A stretch of 64,000 nt of DNA, taken from the NCBI GenBank assembly GCA_030762175.1, contig CM060833.1, positions 168,282,501 to 168,346,500 on the forward strand, given 5' to 3'. The notes beneath the pieces were generated by a model. That model was not told the origin of the DNA. It did no database searches and saw only the letters and a program-made list of their open reading frames with translations. Position 1 is the stretch's first letter; each line of letters starts with the position of its first letter. Below, in pieces: positions 53,646 through 64,000 of this stretch. This DNA is from Metallyticus violacea (taxonomy: Eukaryota > Arthropoda > Insecta > Mantodea > Metallyticidae). A program made the position numbers and the translations under genes.

Positions 53646-55074
53646 GGAAGTGTTTACTACATGAACATCTAGGGTAAAATGGGGCAACGAGACGGCATAA
53701 TATTATGAACTTCCATAGAGTAAGTGTGAAAAGAGGAAAATTTCGGAGCAACCAACAATCTCATTCATAATGAACGTCCTTTACAGTATCTCCAATTCTG
53801 AATAGCAACCATGGTTCACGGAGCTAATAATTTGATCACTGAAAAAGTAAATGTAGCTTGAGTTCGGATTAGGTCAACCTTCAGCCCACAAGACTTAAGC
53901 GCTGCAGGCCTCTGGACCCATTAACGAATGTCATTCAAAATCACCATCCAGCAGATGTATGCAATCTACCTAAGGCTTACAGCAAAATGTCGCGCCACAA
54001 TATTGCCATGGATCTGATTGTAATTGGCAGACCCAAGAGCTTTCCATGGCCCTGAAAAGGCAAGTGCGAGACACCTTGGGCACATTTGTGCAATTATTTA
54101 TTATTTTAACTTGAGGGGCTTTGCTTTAAAAAGAAGGAAAAGTGCAACTGCTAAGACAAACACGCTGTGAATAAAATTTATGGTTTTGCAATTGTATCAA
54201 ACGATAATTGCAAACGTATTCTATTCTTTGAATTATTTTTATTTTTATCATCCTCTCTGTTGCTTTAGGCTGGCTCTCAGCCTCATATGGTATTTTATTG
54301 CTAAAAGTCTGCAAACGAAAAGCATTAAATTAGACTTATTTCATACTCACTCCTCAAAGAAACTCTGACCTTTGATAAACAGACAACTAAATTTACTTAA
54401 ACCACTGCACCTTTGTACACCTGATTATTTTCTTTGTGAAAGAAGACGGGGATAGAAAACGAGGAAGAAAATACCATCCAGACTTCTACGACATGCTGTA
54501 ATCTTTCCCCAGCAACCAGAGCCTCTACCTGTTCCAGAAACTATATTTCTGTATTTTATAATCCCGTTTCAGTATTCTGCAAATGGAGAACATTAACAGA
54601 TTACTTCACTACAAATTATATCAAATATTTCTACATTTTAAAATAAATAACATACCACAAATATTAGTTAAGATTAAGAAACATTCAACAAAATACAGAA
54701 ATCGACAACGTCAAAAGTTGGATGAAAAGTAATTTTTTTAATTCCTATTAATTTATCTTCGACTTATTAGAAAACAGATGATTTATTTATATCTTCCTTT
54801 TTTTAATCATACATCCAAACGAATGTAAACATTCTAGGTAGCCCCCCCCCCTACGCCATCTCTTAAATGAGGGTAGATTTCCCTGCAGTAATTTGCTGTA
54901 AACCAATAAAATCACATGTTCTACCTTAGATGCCACCTGTCTCTTGAAAATCTTTGTACTGCAAGGAAATCTACTCATTTAAAAGATAGCGCAGGAGGAT
55001 CGTCTGATATATTTTTGTAATATGCATTTCCACCAAAATCTAACCCAGAATGTGCAACTATAAAATCCTTTATT
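53646..55074. other. No recognised gene
   Basis: An 11-base C run at 54,843-54,853. No exon-like or repeat-derived sequence recognised. Confidence 0.45.
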
Positions 55075-56324
55075 GTGTACGTGATAAAAAACAAAAACTA
55101 TGTTTCATTTTTTAATATAGTTATCCTTTATTGTAATACACTTCTCACATCTTTGAATAACCATTTCATTCCCCCCCCCCAACAAATTGTCAGAAGTCTT
55201 GTCTGCAAAATGGGCCTAAACAGTGTCCATCACTTTTTCGTCACATTTAAACTTCCTTCCTCGAAGGTCCTTCTTGAGTTTTGAGAAGAGGAAATAGTCA
55301 CTCGGGGCTAGATCTGGACTGTAGGGTGGATGGTCGATCTCCTTGAAGTCACATTTCTTCACAGCTTCCTTTGCAACAAGAGCTGTGTCACAGGCAGTCC
55401 TTGTTGTGAAGAAGGCGCACACCACCACCCAGCTTTCCTTGCCTTTTCTCTTTCATGGAAGCACGTAGTCTGTGCAATAGGCCAACATAGTACTCCCCAT
55501 TTACTGTGGTGTTCCTCTCCTTGAAGTCAATGAAGAGTATTCCTTCATAGTCCCAAAAGATTGTGGTCATGATCTTCTTGGTTGACTGAGTGACCTTGGC
55601 CTTTAGAGGCGGTGCTTCGCCAGGTTTACGCCGCTACATTGATTCTCTTTGAGAAGAGGGATCAGAGTGGAGGACCATAGTTTCACCTTCTGTAACAATG
55701 GCTTGCAGAACTTCTCTCTTGTTGCCACGGCAGAGCTCCGAAAATGCCTAACAACAGATGACTCGTTGCTGCTTTTGGACTGAGTAAAGAAGTCTAAGCA
55801 CCATCTTGCACTAACCTTATTCATGTGTAAATATTCATGAATAATTCGAAGGACTGTTGTTTTAGAAAGGTCCAACCTTGCTGCTACTTTTGTAACTTTG
55901 AGCCACGGGTCTTCCATATTTTCTCCTTCCACAAGAGCGATGTTTTCAGGAGTGAACACCTCCAAGGGCCGACCTGCACGCTCTTCGTCTTCAATGCTTT
56001 CTTGACCCATTTCAAAAATTTTGGCCCATTCTTTTATGGTAGAATATGAGGGGGATGCTTCCCCATATACACCGTTCAATCGCTGTTTAATTTCATTTGG
56101 CGTAAGTCCTTCTTTTGTGAAGAACTTAATAACAGCTCGATACTTCATGTTGAACATGTCACATTCTTCTACACGTAGCCTTCTTTATGTAACTATCTGA
56201 ACAACTGAACACAGTTACATCTGCAATTATATACTTAACAGATAAGGTATGACACCAGACAAGGAATGTATGAAGACAATAATCCTTATCAGCGAGGCCG
56301 AAAACTTATGGACCTACCCTCGTA
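55075..56324 (-). mobile_element. mariner-M copy 8, near full length
   Basis: The right edge is the intact 5' terminal repeat (GGCCGAAAACTTATGGACC, then TACCCTCGTA). At the left, the last ~45 bases with the 3' terminal repeat are missing or unrecognisable, so the element could not transpose even with transposase supplied. The G run is 10 C on the plus strand (55,171-55,180). Confidence 0.92.
55216..56157 (-). pseudogene. mariner-M transposase, best-preserved N-terminus
   Basis: From the ATG at 56,157: both helix-turn-helix regions are open (KYRAVIKFFTKEGLTPNEIK; SYSTIKEWAKIFEMGQESIE; LKVTKVAARLDLSKTTVLRI; HMNKVSARW). A frameshift then turns the expected WVPRLL into WCLDFF, and the first-Asp block is read out of frame. 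TTIFWDYEGILFIDFKERN and HRLRASMKEKRQGKLGGGVR resume at 55,570. The second-Asp block is destroyed by an indel (LLHNKDCL). The third-Asp block YSPDLAPSDYFLFSKLKKDL is intact at 55,330-55,270. At least two indels and no complete catalytic triad in one frame. Confidence 0.9.
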
Positions 56325-56990
56325 AAACTAATACTCTTTTTACAGAAAAGATATGGGTGAAGTTAGAGGCCAAAGAAAGGTGTGAATTAGAAGGTGACGG
56401 TATTGAATTTGTTCAGGCGATACAGATCTGAATCCAGAGAATTATTTTCGGTATGCTCCGCAGCTGATTGTTAAGTACCATCAGTCGCCAACTTTGTTGC
56501 CCTAGCACTTCTACTCAGAAATCTTTGATGAATAGTACACAATAGGTTTATTTTATAATCAGTACTAACCTATGTTATAGAAGTTGTACAAAGCGTTGCC
56601 AGTATGCAGTCACGCATTTTTTAATATTGTTTTAATTATATTTGAATTTATTTACAAGACTTTGCTTCCGCAATACCTCCAATTCCTGATCTCATATATT
56701 TCTTTTAATTTGTCAACAGTTTGGATGTTATTACTGTACTTTTTCTCTGTTATAGTAGTAACATTTCAACACAATATACTAGGGTAATAACATACTATAA
56801 TTAAAAACCCTGGTGCACTAATAGTCTGTAATATCACGTAAAAAAAACTTGAGATATGTTCATTTCGTAACCGCAAACCGACAAAAGTAGGAACTAGCGT
56901 TTGCTCTCATAACAGCAAACTGCGACTGACTATACACGTGCAGTCATCAGCGCGGGACAAGCGCCTGTCGTGTTCGCAATGCGCTCAAGA
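56325..56990. other. No recognised gene
   Basis: Mostly AT-rich with no repeats. The interval from about 56,950 may already belong to the transposase relic at 57,000. Confidence 0.4.
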
Positions 56991-56999
56991 GACGCAGGC

Positions 57000-57965
57000 T
57001 AAAAGAAAATCACGGTGTCCGTTTTGAAAGCAAACCTCGTACAGGACGACCTTCAGTTATAAACAATGAAGTTTTCGCATAGTAATCTTGGTTAGGTACC
57101 TTGAACAATTCTCCATAGTCGACCATTAAATTTATATGAACTAACCGCAACTCAGACTCAGTGACGAGTTGATATCACGCCACGGGTGGCCGAGGTTATT
57201 AAAGCGCGTGCTCGTGAGCGGGAGGTCTGGGGTTCGAATCCCACCAGGACCGTCCTTCCTGACTGGGTAACCCAGTCTTCTTAAATGGTAAATGCCTAGG
57301 AGGTACCCTAAACTTACCCTGGAACGCTTCCTTTCCCAATACATTGTTTCATCTGATGTGACATCAGTGTCAACCGCCTGTAATGACTTAATAGTAAAAA
57401 CGTGCGTTAAACACTATTTTAAAAAATCTTATTGGAAATCCTCTTGACGAGCTATTCTGAAAACGCATTATAACATGCGATTAGAAAAAAGTTTTTCTCC
57501 TCTAAATATAAGAAGAGAAAGCAGTGAATACCCCATGGGAAATAATCTCAAAGAATCGTCCGTCAATTTTTTTTTCCGGCGTTTTACGGAATTTCGAACG
57601 TTCTGTTCATTTCGGACTGCTTCCAAATTACACTGAGTTGCACTGTGAGAAAGTGTGTCGATTTTAAGAAGTTTTAAGACGATGCTATCCGGTTTTAGCA
57701 AATACCAGCTATGGTTTACTGAAGCAAAATAATCGATTAAGATTGAGCTAACAGAAAGTTCAGGAATTAGATGGAAGAGAATTGCTGCCTTTTCCAGCAC
57801 ACAGTCCAGATGCTGCACTCTTCGATTACGGTATGTTCCATAAAAAATATTCTTCGAGGGAGGTGATTTGATAATTGTGAAGATGTCACAAACACTTATA
57901 AATTCAATGATCGATATTATCAATACATTTGAGTGCTGGCAGAGATATGCACGAAAGTTATGAAA
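57000..57965 (+). pseudogene. Mariner-like relic interrupted by SINE-A
   Basis: KENHGVRFESKPRTGRPSVI (57,005-57,065) resembles the linker after the first HTH ('...kprtGRPs...'). After a SINE-A insertion and a decayed stretch, REL-LPFPAHSPDAALFDYG at about 57,775-57,830 matches the third-Asp block 'LPHPaySPDLAPsDY', followed by the '..fLrg..f....' region. A 194-codon ORF on the opposite strand overlaps the last part but has no motifs and is taken as an antisense artefact. Joining the two parts into one element is an inference. Confidence 0.45.
57176..57427 (+). mobile_element. SINE-A
   Basis: Head CACGCCACGGGTGGCCGAGG, B box GGTTCGAATCCC, and 3' end GTAAAAACGTGCGTTAAACAC with A tail. About 30 bases of the linker (TTTTTTCCAGG block) are missing. 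Confidence 0.92.
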
Positions 57966-58408
57966 AATAATATACCTTGTTGTTGCCTTGAGAGAGAAAG
58001 GACCAGCTATAAGAAAAAAAACTTTACAGCCTACCTGATAAAATGACAACAATTATTTGCTAAAGCTACGTGGCAGCACAACTGGTCAGGTAGTTCAGAG
58101 TCTTGCACTATCCAAGCGAAAAAGTTGAACGCTGTGATCATTAGGCAGCATGCAAAGCGGACGGCATACTTTACCGGGGAAAACTTATTCACGGCGGTTC
58201 GAAAGTTTTTATGATGTAAATTCTGGAAAAACATGAGAAGAAGAACTGGGAGTTCTGTTAGTATAAATTGCACACATTCAATCCTTAGTCATTATAATTG
58301 GAGTGTTTCAAGTCCAGTGCCAGAAATTGTAAGGCAATTAGCAAAATAAAACCTCCATTTACAGAATTGAAGGGTTATATGGAATATGTTTATCTTGTGC
58401 ATGATAAT

Positions 58409-58410
<2 letters not shown>

Positions 58411-58438
<28 letters not shown>
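58411..58438 (+). repeat. T homopolymer, 28 bases
   Basis: The longest homopolymer in the window. It could be the reversed poly(A) tail of a retroposon, but no body is recognisable to its right. Confidence 0.85.
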
Positions 58439-58439
<1 letters not shown>

Positions 58440-58441
<2 letters not shown>

Positions 58442-59629
58442 TCTCACTTATAGGCCCATTAGTGTAAATCTAATATTGAGAGATAAATTTCACATTTAGC
58501 TACAGAATAGAGAAAGAAAGAATAACAAATAGGACATGTGTGTATGTGTGTCAATATTAGAGAATGTTTACCCTATCCTACAACAAAGACATGCTGATGA
58601 GATGAATAAAATTCTCCCTGGAATAATTTCTGCAGCTGAAAAAATATGCTCGGCAACCTGCGATTTGTAATAAAAGGTTCTTTCAATCAGCACATTATCT
58701 AATTCTGACAACGCTCCATGTAACTGCAGAATAAAGTGTTTTTAACCAAGAAGTTTCCTGGGGTGCAAAAATTAGCTGAAACATCATTTGGGAAAGTTTA
58801 ACAGAAATTTATGAAATGAAAAATGCCACACTACTTTATTCAGAATTGTGTTTGTTGGTTATCAGGGAGAAAATATTAAAAAGGCATTAGAAGCTGAAAT
58901 TCGCTACTCTCTATTTAATTACACACTGTTTTGACTCGTACATTTTATGAGAAGCTTGTCATATACACGCAAAAGAGTGGACATAGCGGAATTAAAAACT
59001 AGTGTGAAACAAGTGGAATAAATGCATTTATTTTTTTCCATAATCAGTATGGCAAAGCAGAAGATTTTAACAGAACATAAATGATTATGTTTAATAGTGA
59101 AGTTGCAGTCAAATTAGTGTAGCTTTAATTCACGAAAAGTTATAGGCGACGACTTGGAGTCTGAGAAAGAGCTAAACCCACAAACGAACTTGCGCTTATT
59201 TTACTTATATAAACTAACAGACTTGTGTTCAGCTTCTAAGAAAATAAAAAAAGAAAGAAAAGAACCTGCTAGAGAACAGCGTGAATTAAACTCAATACAC
59301 AAAATAGGAACGTTTCTCTGACCTTCTTTTCGACATATTAAAATGTTGGCAGGGAATGACAGTGACAAGGTTTACAGAGGTGCGGCAGATATTTTTCTCA
59401 CTGATCGATAATTCACCAGCCTTTTCTTTTGCAAAAGAAAAGGAACAAGTTCGAAGCAAAGATGACTGATTAGGCAAATCAATTAATGGAAAGGGAACCA
59501 AAGAACTTGACCCTACTAATTACAATTTCGAAAAAAAATACTGTGCATTCTAACAACAAGTGTTTCTAGTGAGCGTAACTTTGGTAAAGCTCGTCTACAA
59601 CAGAAGAAGACGAGACCTAAATTGGGTAA
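58440..59629 (+). pseudogene. hAT transposase relic (C-terminal dimerisation region)
   Basis: Just before a SINE-B, one frame reads CILTTSVSSERNFGKARLQQ, then KKTRPKLG. This matches the C-terminal hAT dimerisation motif (usual form 'P.tS..sERlFS.ag.i....R..l'). It continues after the SINE with KLPVIYS. Upstream (59,150-59,310) the open block ESEKELNPQTNLRLFYLYKL could belong to the same protein; farther left the assignment is speculative. No terminal repeats or zinc finger were found. Confidence 0.5.
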
Positions 59630-59876
59630 TTTTTTGATTTGTTTCATTTACGGATGTTCTTTAACATCTCAGGTCATCAGCGTCCCATCAAATCAGGGCG
59701 TGAAACGGGCGACAAATTTTGCTCAGGGCCCCTTCTTTCAAGCTTGAGGTTCTTAAATGTACGACACGGGATCCACGGCCATACTTAGTAAAAATGCATC
59801 GATCTTAGCCGGGTTTGAACCCGCGATTTTGGGTTTAGAAGGTATGGTTATCACTACACCACCATGACCGAATACC
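59630..59876 (-). mobile_element. SINE-B, minus, inserted in the hAT relic
   Basis: Reversed SINE-B with two internal deletions (the GTGCCGTA and CCTTCCGAAGG segments are missing). Target duplication AAATTGGGTAA (59,619-59,629) and AAATCGGGTAA (59,877-59,887), 10 of 11. Confidence 0.92.
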
Positions 59877-59887
59877 AAATCGGGTAA

Positions 59888-60687
59888 ACTACCTGTAATT
59901 TATTCATATACATTTATAAAGGTATGCATTTATGTTATGTGCATTAGCTTATTACGCATGCAAACAACAGTTTTAAAGTACCATTTTTGGAGAGGTATTC
60001 TAAATTTAAGTTTTTGTTTCTGATTTATATTTATTTTATTACTGTTTGCAATAAAACAGTTTAACTGTGTATTGTATGGAGAACGAATTATTAGATATTT
60101 CATAATAAATATTTTCTTTAAAATGAACTTCCTAACTTTTAAAAATGAACTAATTAAATAGTTTTGTTTATAGCACAAAAGCTTTTATTGCACAAGATTT
60201 GGCAACTCAGATGCCCAAGTGAACTTTAATTATAACAGCATTTTGCACATGGGCATACGCAAATCTCCAAGTTTTGTTTACGTGAATGTGTAAAATTACT
60301 TTTTAATCTTTTTTCAAGAGGTTTTTTTTGGCATTTTCGGCATTCGAAACTGTAAAAATAGCTTTATAAACCGTTACTCACAAAGAGAAAAACTAATTTA
60401 ATTTATAGAGGAAAATAATATGGACTGTACTATGCTTTGTTAAAATTACATTGTAATGACTGTATACTCTTATATTATATTTTGTTTTTTTTTTCTGTAG
60501 ATGTATCCATCCTATTTCATTGGTTACCAGACAGTCCATTGTGTTAATGTTAATTATGTAAAGCACGTACGCATAAAAAACAATGCATAATATGACGTGT
60601 TTCAGTTTTCATTCAACTATTATATATTGAATAAAATACTTTGATTGACAACGTTAATTTCCCCCTAATGTCACTTTCGTTTTATAG
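59888..60687. other. AT-rich, nothing recognised
   Basis: Very AT-rich; no gene or repeat copy recognised. Confidence 0.45.
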
Positions 60688-60742
60688 TCGAGAAACATTG
60701 ACAGGCCTGCTGATATTCAGCGCATCCCACAAGACATTACAG
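60688..60742 (+). CDS. Candidate small internal exon
   Basis: It is bounded by CACTTTCGTTTTATAG| and |GTAATAAAG, both fair splice sites. Frame 1 reads SRNIDRPADIQRIPQDIT, with a stop directly before the acceptor as expected in an intron. Frame 2 is also open, so the reading is not unique. Family not recognised. Confidence 0.22.
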
Positions 60743-61446
60743 GTAATAAAGCTTTAAATATTAGGCCAGATCTTTGACTTTACCCATTACTCTCTGACGG
60801 TCCAACAAAGAACGGTTTATATGTACTCTCCAATTGTTATACTACCTAAATTAGAGATCAAGATTAACACGGAACACGCCTGCTTGAACTTCTCTATAAC
60901 ACACCTTTTTATTACTGCCTGGTTGCTTTCCCCGCCATGTGTTTGCTCACTTTAATATACGGCTAACTGCTTGACAGCTTGCTAACAAACTTCCGTTATT
61001 GCAAACAGAACACTCTCTAGCTCTCATAGGAGATAAGTGTACATGTTTCGAGACGCATTTCCTCTAGTTAATGTCTCTGGAATCCACTGAATTAATTTTT
61101 CATTTAGTAACAGATGTTTCTGTAAATAGTGCTGATTTCCAACATATAAAATATATTAAATCGACATGCTTTTAAAACCTTTTAGAAATAAAAATACATT
61201 AAAAGGTTTTACATAGTTATTCACTTCATTATTTGGAGAGACATCTACAAGATTCTAGCAATGGTATGTGCATCATTTTAAAACGTTTCTTCAGTTCCAT
61301 AAAAAAATAAATGTTTTCTTTAGGTCTTAATGAAGAACATGTAAAGTCTGTAATGATATCTAATCAGGTGACCAGACAAAACGTAAAATTACAGTATAGC
61401 GTCTATCAACATGAAGTAAAATTATGATACACAAGTTTGGAATAAG
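60743..61446. other. AT-rich, nothing recognised
   Basis: AAAACCTTTTAGAAATAAAAA at about 61,174 and AAAAGGTTTTACATAG at 61,201 form a small inverted pair. Nothing else. Confidence 0.4.
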
Positions 61447-61633
61447 TACGACGGTAGGTCCATAAGTTTCCGGTCTCGCCGATAAGGATTATCACCTTCT
61501 CAAAACCCTTATTTGGTGTCATTTTATCTGTTAAGCAAATAATTGCATCCATAATTCCGTCCCGCTGTGTTCAATTGTTCAGATATAGTTGCATAAAGAA
61601 GGCTATGTGTAGAAGATTGTGACAAGTTCAAAA

Positions 61634-62940
61634 TGGAGTTTCGAGCTGTTATTAAGTTCTTTTCAAAAGAAGGACTTGCTCCAAATGAAATTAAACAGCG
61701 ATTGGACGCTGCATATGGGGAAGCATCCCCCTCATATTCTACCGTAAAAGAATGAGCCAAACTTTTTCAAATGGGTCAAGAAAGCATTGAAGACGAAGAG
61801 CGTGCAGGTCGGTATTTGGAGGTGCTCACTCTTGAAAACGTCGCTCTTGTGGAAGGCGAAATTATGGAAGACCGGCGGCTCAAAGTTACAGAAATGGCAG
61901 CACGGTTGGGCTTTTCTAAAACAACAGTCCTTCGAATTATTCATGAACATTTAAACATGAATAAGGTTGGTGCAAGATGGGTGCCTAGACTTCTTTCCTA
62001 AGTTCAAAAGCAGCAGTCGTCTGTTGTCAGATATTTTTGGAGCTCTAACTGGCACCGAGAGAGAAGTTCTGCAAATCATTGTTACGGTAGATGAAACTAT
62101 GGTCCTCTACTATGATTCCTTGTCCAAAAGAGAATCAATGGAGTGGCGTAAACCTGACGAAGCACCGCCTCTAAAGGCCAAGGTCACTCAGTCAACCAAG
62201 AAGATGATGGTCACAATCTTTTGGGAATGTGAAGGAATATCTTCATTGACTTCAAGTAGAGGAACGCCACAGTAAATGGGGAGTACTATGCGTGCCATCT
62301 GCACAGACCACGCGCTTCCATCAAAGAGAAAATGCGAGGAAATCTGAGTGGTGGTGTGCGCCTTCTTCACGACAAGGACTACCTGTGACACAGCTCTTGT
62401 TGTAAAGGAAGCTGTGAAGAAATGTGGCTTCAAGGAGATCGACCATCCACCCTACAGCTCAGATGTAGCTCCTAGTGACTATTTCCTCTTCTCAGAACTC
62501 GAGAAGGACCTTCGAGGAAGGAAATTCAATTGTCACGAAGAAGTGATGGATGCTTTTAATGCTCATTTTGCAGACAAGACTTGCGGTCCTGGTGGTGTAG
62601 TGGTAACCATACTTGCCTCCTAAACCCAAGATCGCGGGTTCGATCCCGGCCAGGATCGATGGATTTTTTCGGGCATAAAAATTCTAAGTATGACTTCCTT
62701 CGGATGGGAAGTAAAGCCATGGGTCCCGTGTCGTACATCTACGGTACGATAAAGAACCTTAAGCCTGAAAGAAGAGGTCTCTGAGCAAATTTTGTCGGTC
62801 GTTTCACGCCCTGAATAGAATGGGACGCTGATGACCTGAGATGTTAAAGAGCGTCCTTAAATAAATAAATCAAAAAAAAAAAAAAAAAGACAAGACTTCT
62901 GACAATTTGGGGGGGGGGGTTGAAATGTTAATTCAAAGAT
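61634..62940 (+). pseudogene. mariner-M transposase, broken and SINE-interrupted
   Basis: MEFRAVIKFFSKEGLAPNEI opens at 61,634 but stops at a TGA at about 61,754. Met at 61,771 begins a clean block with the second HTH (RLKVTEMAARLGFSKTTVLR), VGARWVPRLLS and a stop. In another frame TVDETMVLYYDSLSKRESME (first Asp) continues to MVTIFWECEG. The second-Asp block is destroyed by an indel (the DNA reads CTTCACGACAAGGACTACCTG). The third-Asp block YSSDVAPSDYFLFSELEKDL is readable to 62,530, and the SINE-B cuts the gene at ADKT (62,582). Confidence 0.9.
62583..62888 (+). mobile_element. SINE-B inserted in mariner-M, perfect target duplication
   Basis: Complete head (GGTCCTGGTGGTGTAGTGG, B box GGTTCGATCCC), body, TAAATAAATAAATC end and a 17-base A tail. 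GACAAGACTT at 62,573-62,582 is repeated at 62,889-62,898. It is the best SINE-B reference copy, and it dates SINE-B activity as later than mariner-M. Confidence 0.97.
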
Positions 62941-63052
62941 GTGAGAAGTGTATTGCAATAAAGAATAACTATAATGAAAAGTGAAATATAGTTTTTGTCT
63001 TTATCATACCTAGAAAATGCTTAGACCGGAAACTTATGGACCTACACTCATA

Positions 63053-63528
63053 TCAATGCGCTTCGCGCGAAGTAATGAGTCATGGAGGATATTTTTTAGG
63101 AAATATGAAGCAATCCCCACGCTAACTTGCTTAATTATGCAGGTAAAGTCTGTAATCGGATCAAAACAGTGCAAATAGTTAAGACAGTTAACAATAGTTG
63201 TATTAATGTTCATTCACTTTTACAGTTGATTTTAAAAGAGCTCAATTGTTTGTTTGATAACTGTCACAATAAGTCAAAAAGCGCAGAAAAGTATTGTGAA
63301 TGTTTTAAAGTAACATGAACATGCTGCTCGTATTAAAGCTACATGTTATAATTGTTTTACTTTTATCTGCGTTAACATCAAAATTCCACTTTCTTTTATT
63401 ACTCAAGAAATAAAAGAAATGACAGAAGCGAAGGGGAACGTTTACTTGATTGGTTATTTTTTACTTCGTTGTAATACTTGTATTATTTTGTTCTGGAAAT
63501 ATAATAAATGGTATTTGAATGAATGAAC
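63053..63528. other. AT-rich, nothing recognised
   Basis: A 63-codon ORF at 63,127-63,318 has no motif. Nothing else. Confidence 0.45.
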
Positions 63529-63799
63529 GTGTTTAACGCCTGTTTTTACTACTGTTGCACCACAGGCGGTGGACACTGATGATACACGAGATGAAATGAT
63601 AAATTGGGAAAAGATTTTTATTTTTAAGAAAGGAAACGTTCCAGGCCTAAGTTTAGGGTACCTCCCCGGCATTTTCCATTTGTGAGAACTAAGGAAAATC
63701 TGGAAAGAAAAAAACCTCAGTCAGGGAGGACGGTCCTGGCGGGATTCGAACCCCCGCTCACGAGTTCGCGCCTTAACGATCTTGGCTACCCGTGGCGGT
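63529..63799 (-). mobile_element. SINE-A, minus orientation
   Basis: Reversed SINE-A (GTGTTTAACGCCTG to CTACCCGTGGCGGTA). About 10 bases between the B box and the anticodon arm are missing (CGAACCCCCGCTCACG). No clear target duplication. Confidence 0.92.
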
Positions 63800-64000
63800 A
63801 AATTTGTAAAATAAACAAATTAATACTGATCCTTTTATCTTTAAAGATAAAACAATTAAAAGGAAGCGAGCTTCTTATTGCACGAAAAGTCTCTTGTCAA
63901 ACATTCCTTGCCATAGAATTGAAGACGCTTCCTTGTGGTCATTTACACGCATTGCACTTGCCCGTATTTTCCAGGGGATTTAAGTTGGAGCTTTTAGGCA

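Larger units (their letters stand above)
61447..63052 (+). mobile_element. mariner-M copy 9, full length, carrying a SINE-B
   Basis: 5' end TACGACGGTAGGTCCATAAG; 3' end GGAAACTTATGGACCTACAC then TCATA (eroded). Without the SINE and one copy of the target duplication it is about 1,290 bases. The G run at 62,909-62,919 is 11 bases. Confidence 0.94.

Noticed and set aside
57468..58052. 194-codon minus-strand ORF
   Set aside because: It lies antisense to a mariner-like relic whose HSPDAALFDYG motif is on the plus strand. No motif, start context or splice support.
58411..58438. Poly(T) as the tail of a reversed SINE
   Set aside because: No SINE-A, B or D body follows on the right, so the retroposon interpretation cannot be supported.
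1..64000. CRISPR arrays, prokaryotic operons, phage or bacterial insertion sequences
   Set aside because: No regularly spaced repeats of CRISPR type, no Shine-Dalgarno-led gene runs. The content is eukaryotic.

Overview
The window is gene-poor, AT-rich nuclear DNA of an animal, almost certainly an arthropod. I cannot name the species. The signs are: tRNA-headed SINEs with A-rich tails and target-site duplications; many decayed mariner, Tc1-like and hAT transposons; spliceosomal intron signals; and one exon of a class I unconventional myosin with a recognisable arthropod-type sequence. There is no prokaryotic operon, no rRNA, no CRISPR array and no intact tRNA gene outside SINE heads.

Only one host gene fragment is convincing. 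It is a 128-base exon on the minus strand (29,099-29,226) with a textbook branch point, 3' splice site and 5' splice site. It encodes the first 40 residues of a myosin-I head. No second myosin exon was found in the 29 kb downstream of it, so that stretch is probably one very large, transposon-filled intron. Weaker host-gene candidates are listed at 7,644 (a start-codon ORF ending at a strong 5' splice site), 13,600, 40,019 and 40,408 (next to two RFX X-box-like motifs, as in ciliary-gene promoters), 48,843 and 60,688. None of these matches a protein I recognise.

The rest is a transposon graveyard. A DD34D mariner family ('mariner-M') has nine copies: 1-593, 14,051, 16,076, 21,205, 31,935, 41,442, 45,756, 55,075 and 61,447. 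All are broken. A second family ('ITm-B', with a DUF4817-like N-terminus and a C-terminus like DD37E elements) has four short, internally deleted copies at 1,700, 26,970, 36,789 and 51,962. At least seven further mariner or IS630-Tc1 relics and one hAT relic are recognisable only from scattered motifs. SINE-A (Ser/Leu-tRNA-like head) has about 18 copies and fragments. SINE-B (Gly-tRNA-like head) has about 11. A third tRNA-like SINE is seen once, and a GC-rich repeat of unknown class ('repeat C') is seen twice.

Insertion order can be read directly. SINE-B copies interrupt a mariner (62,583), a hAT relic (59,630), ITm-B (27,736) and another SINE-B (27,909). Most of these insertions have good target-site duplications, so SINE-B is among the youngest layers. 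Other structures of note are a roughly 270-base foldback (51,008-51,277), a 78-base minisatellite (8,587-8,918), and a 10-12 base G homopolymer inside the mariner-M coding region. Coordinates of transposon ends are good to a few bases where terminal repeats or target duplications are visible, and looser elsewhere.
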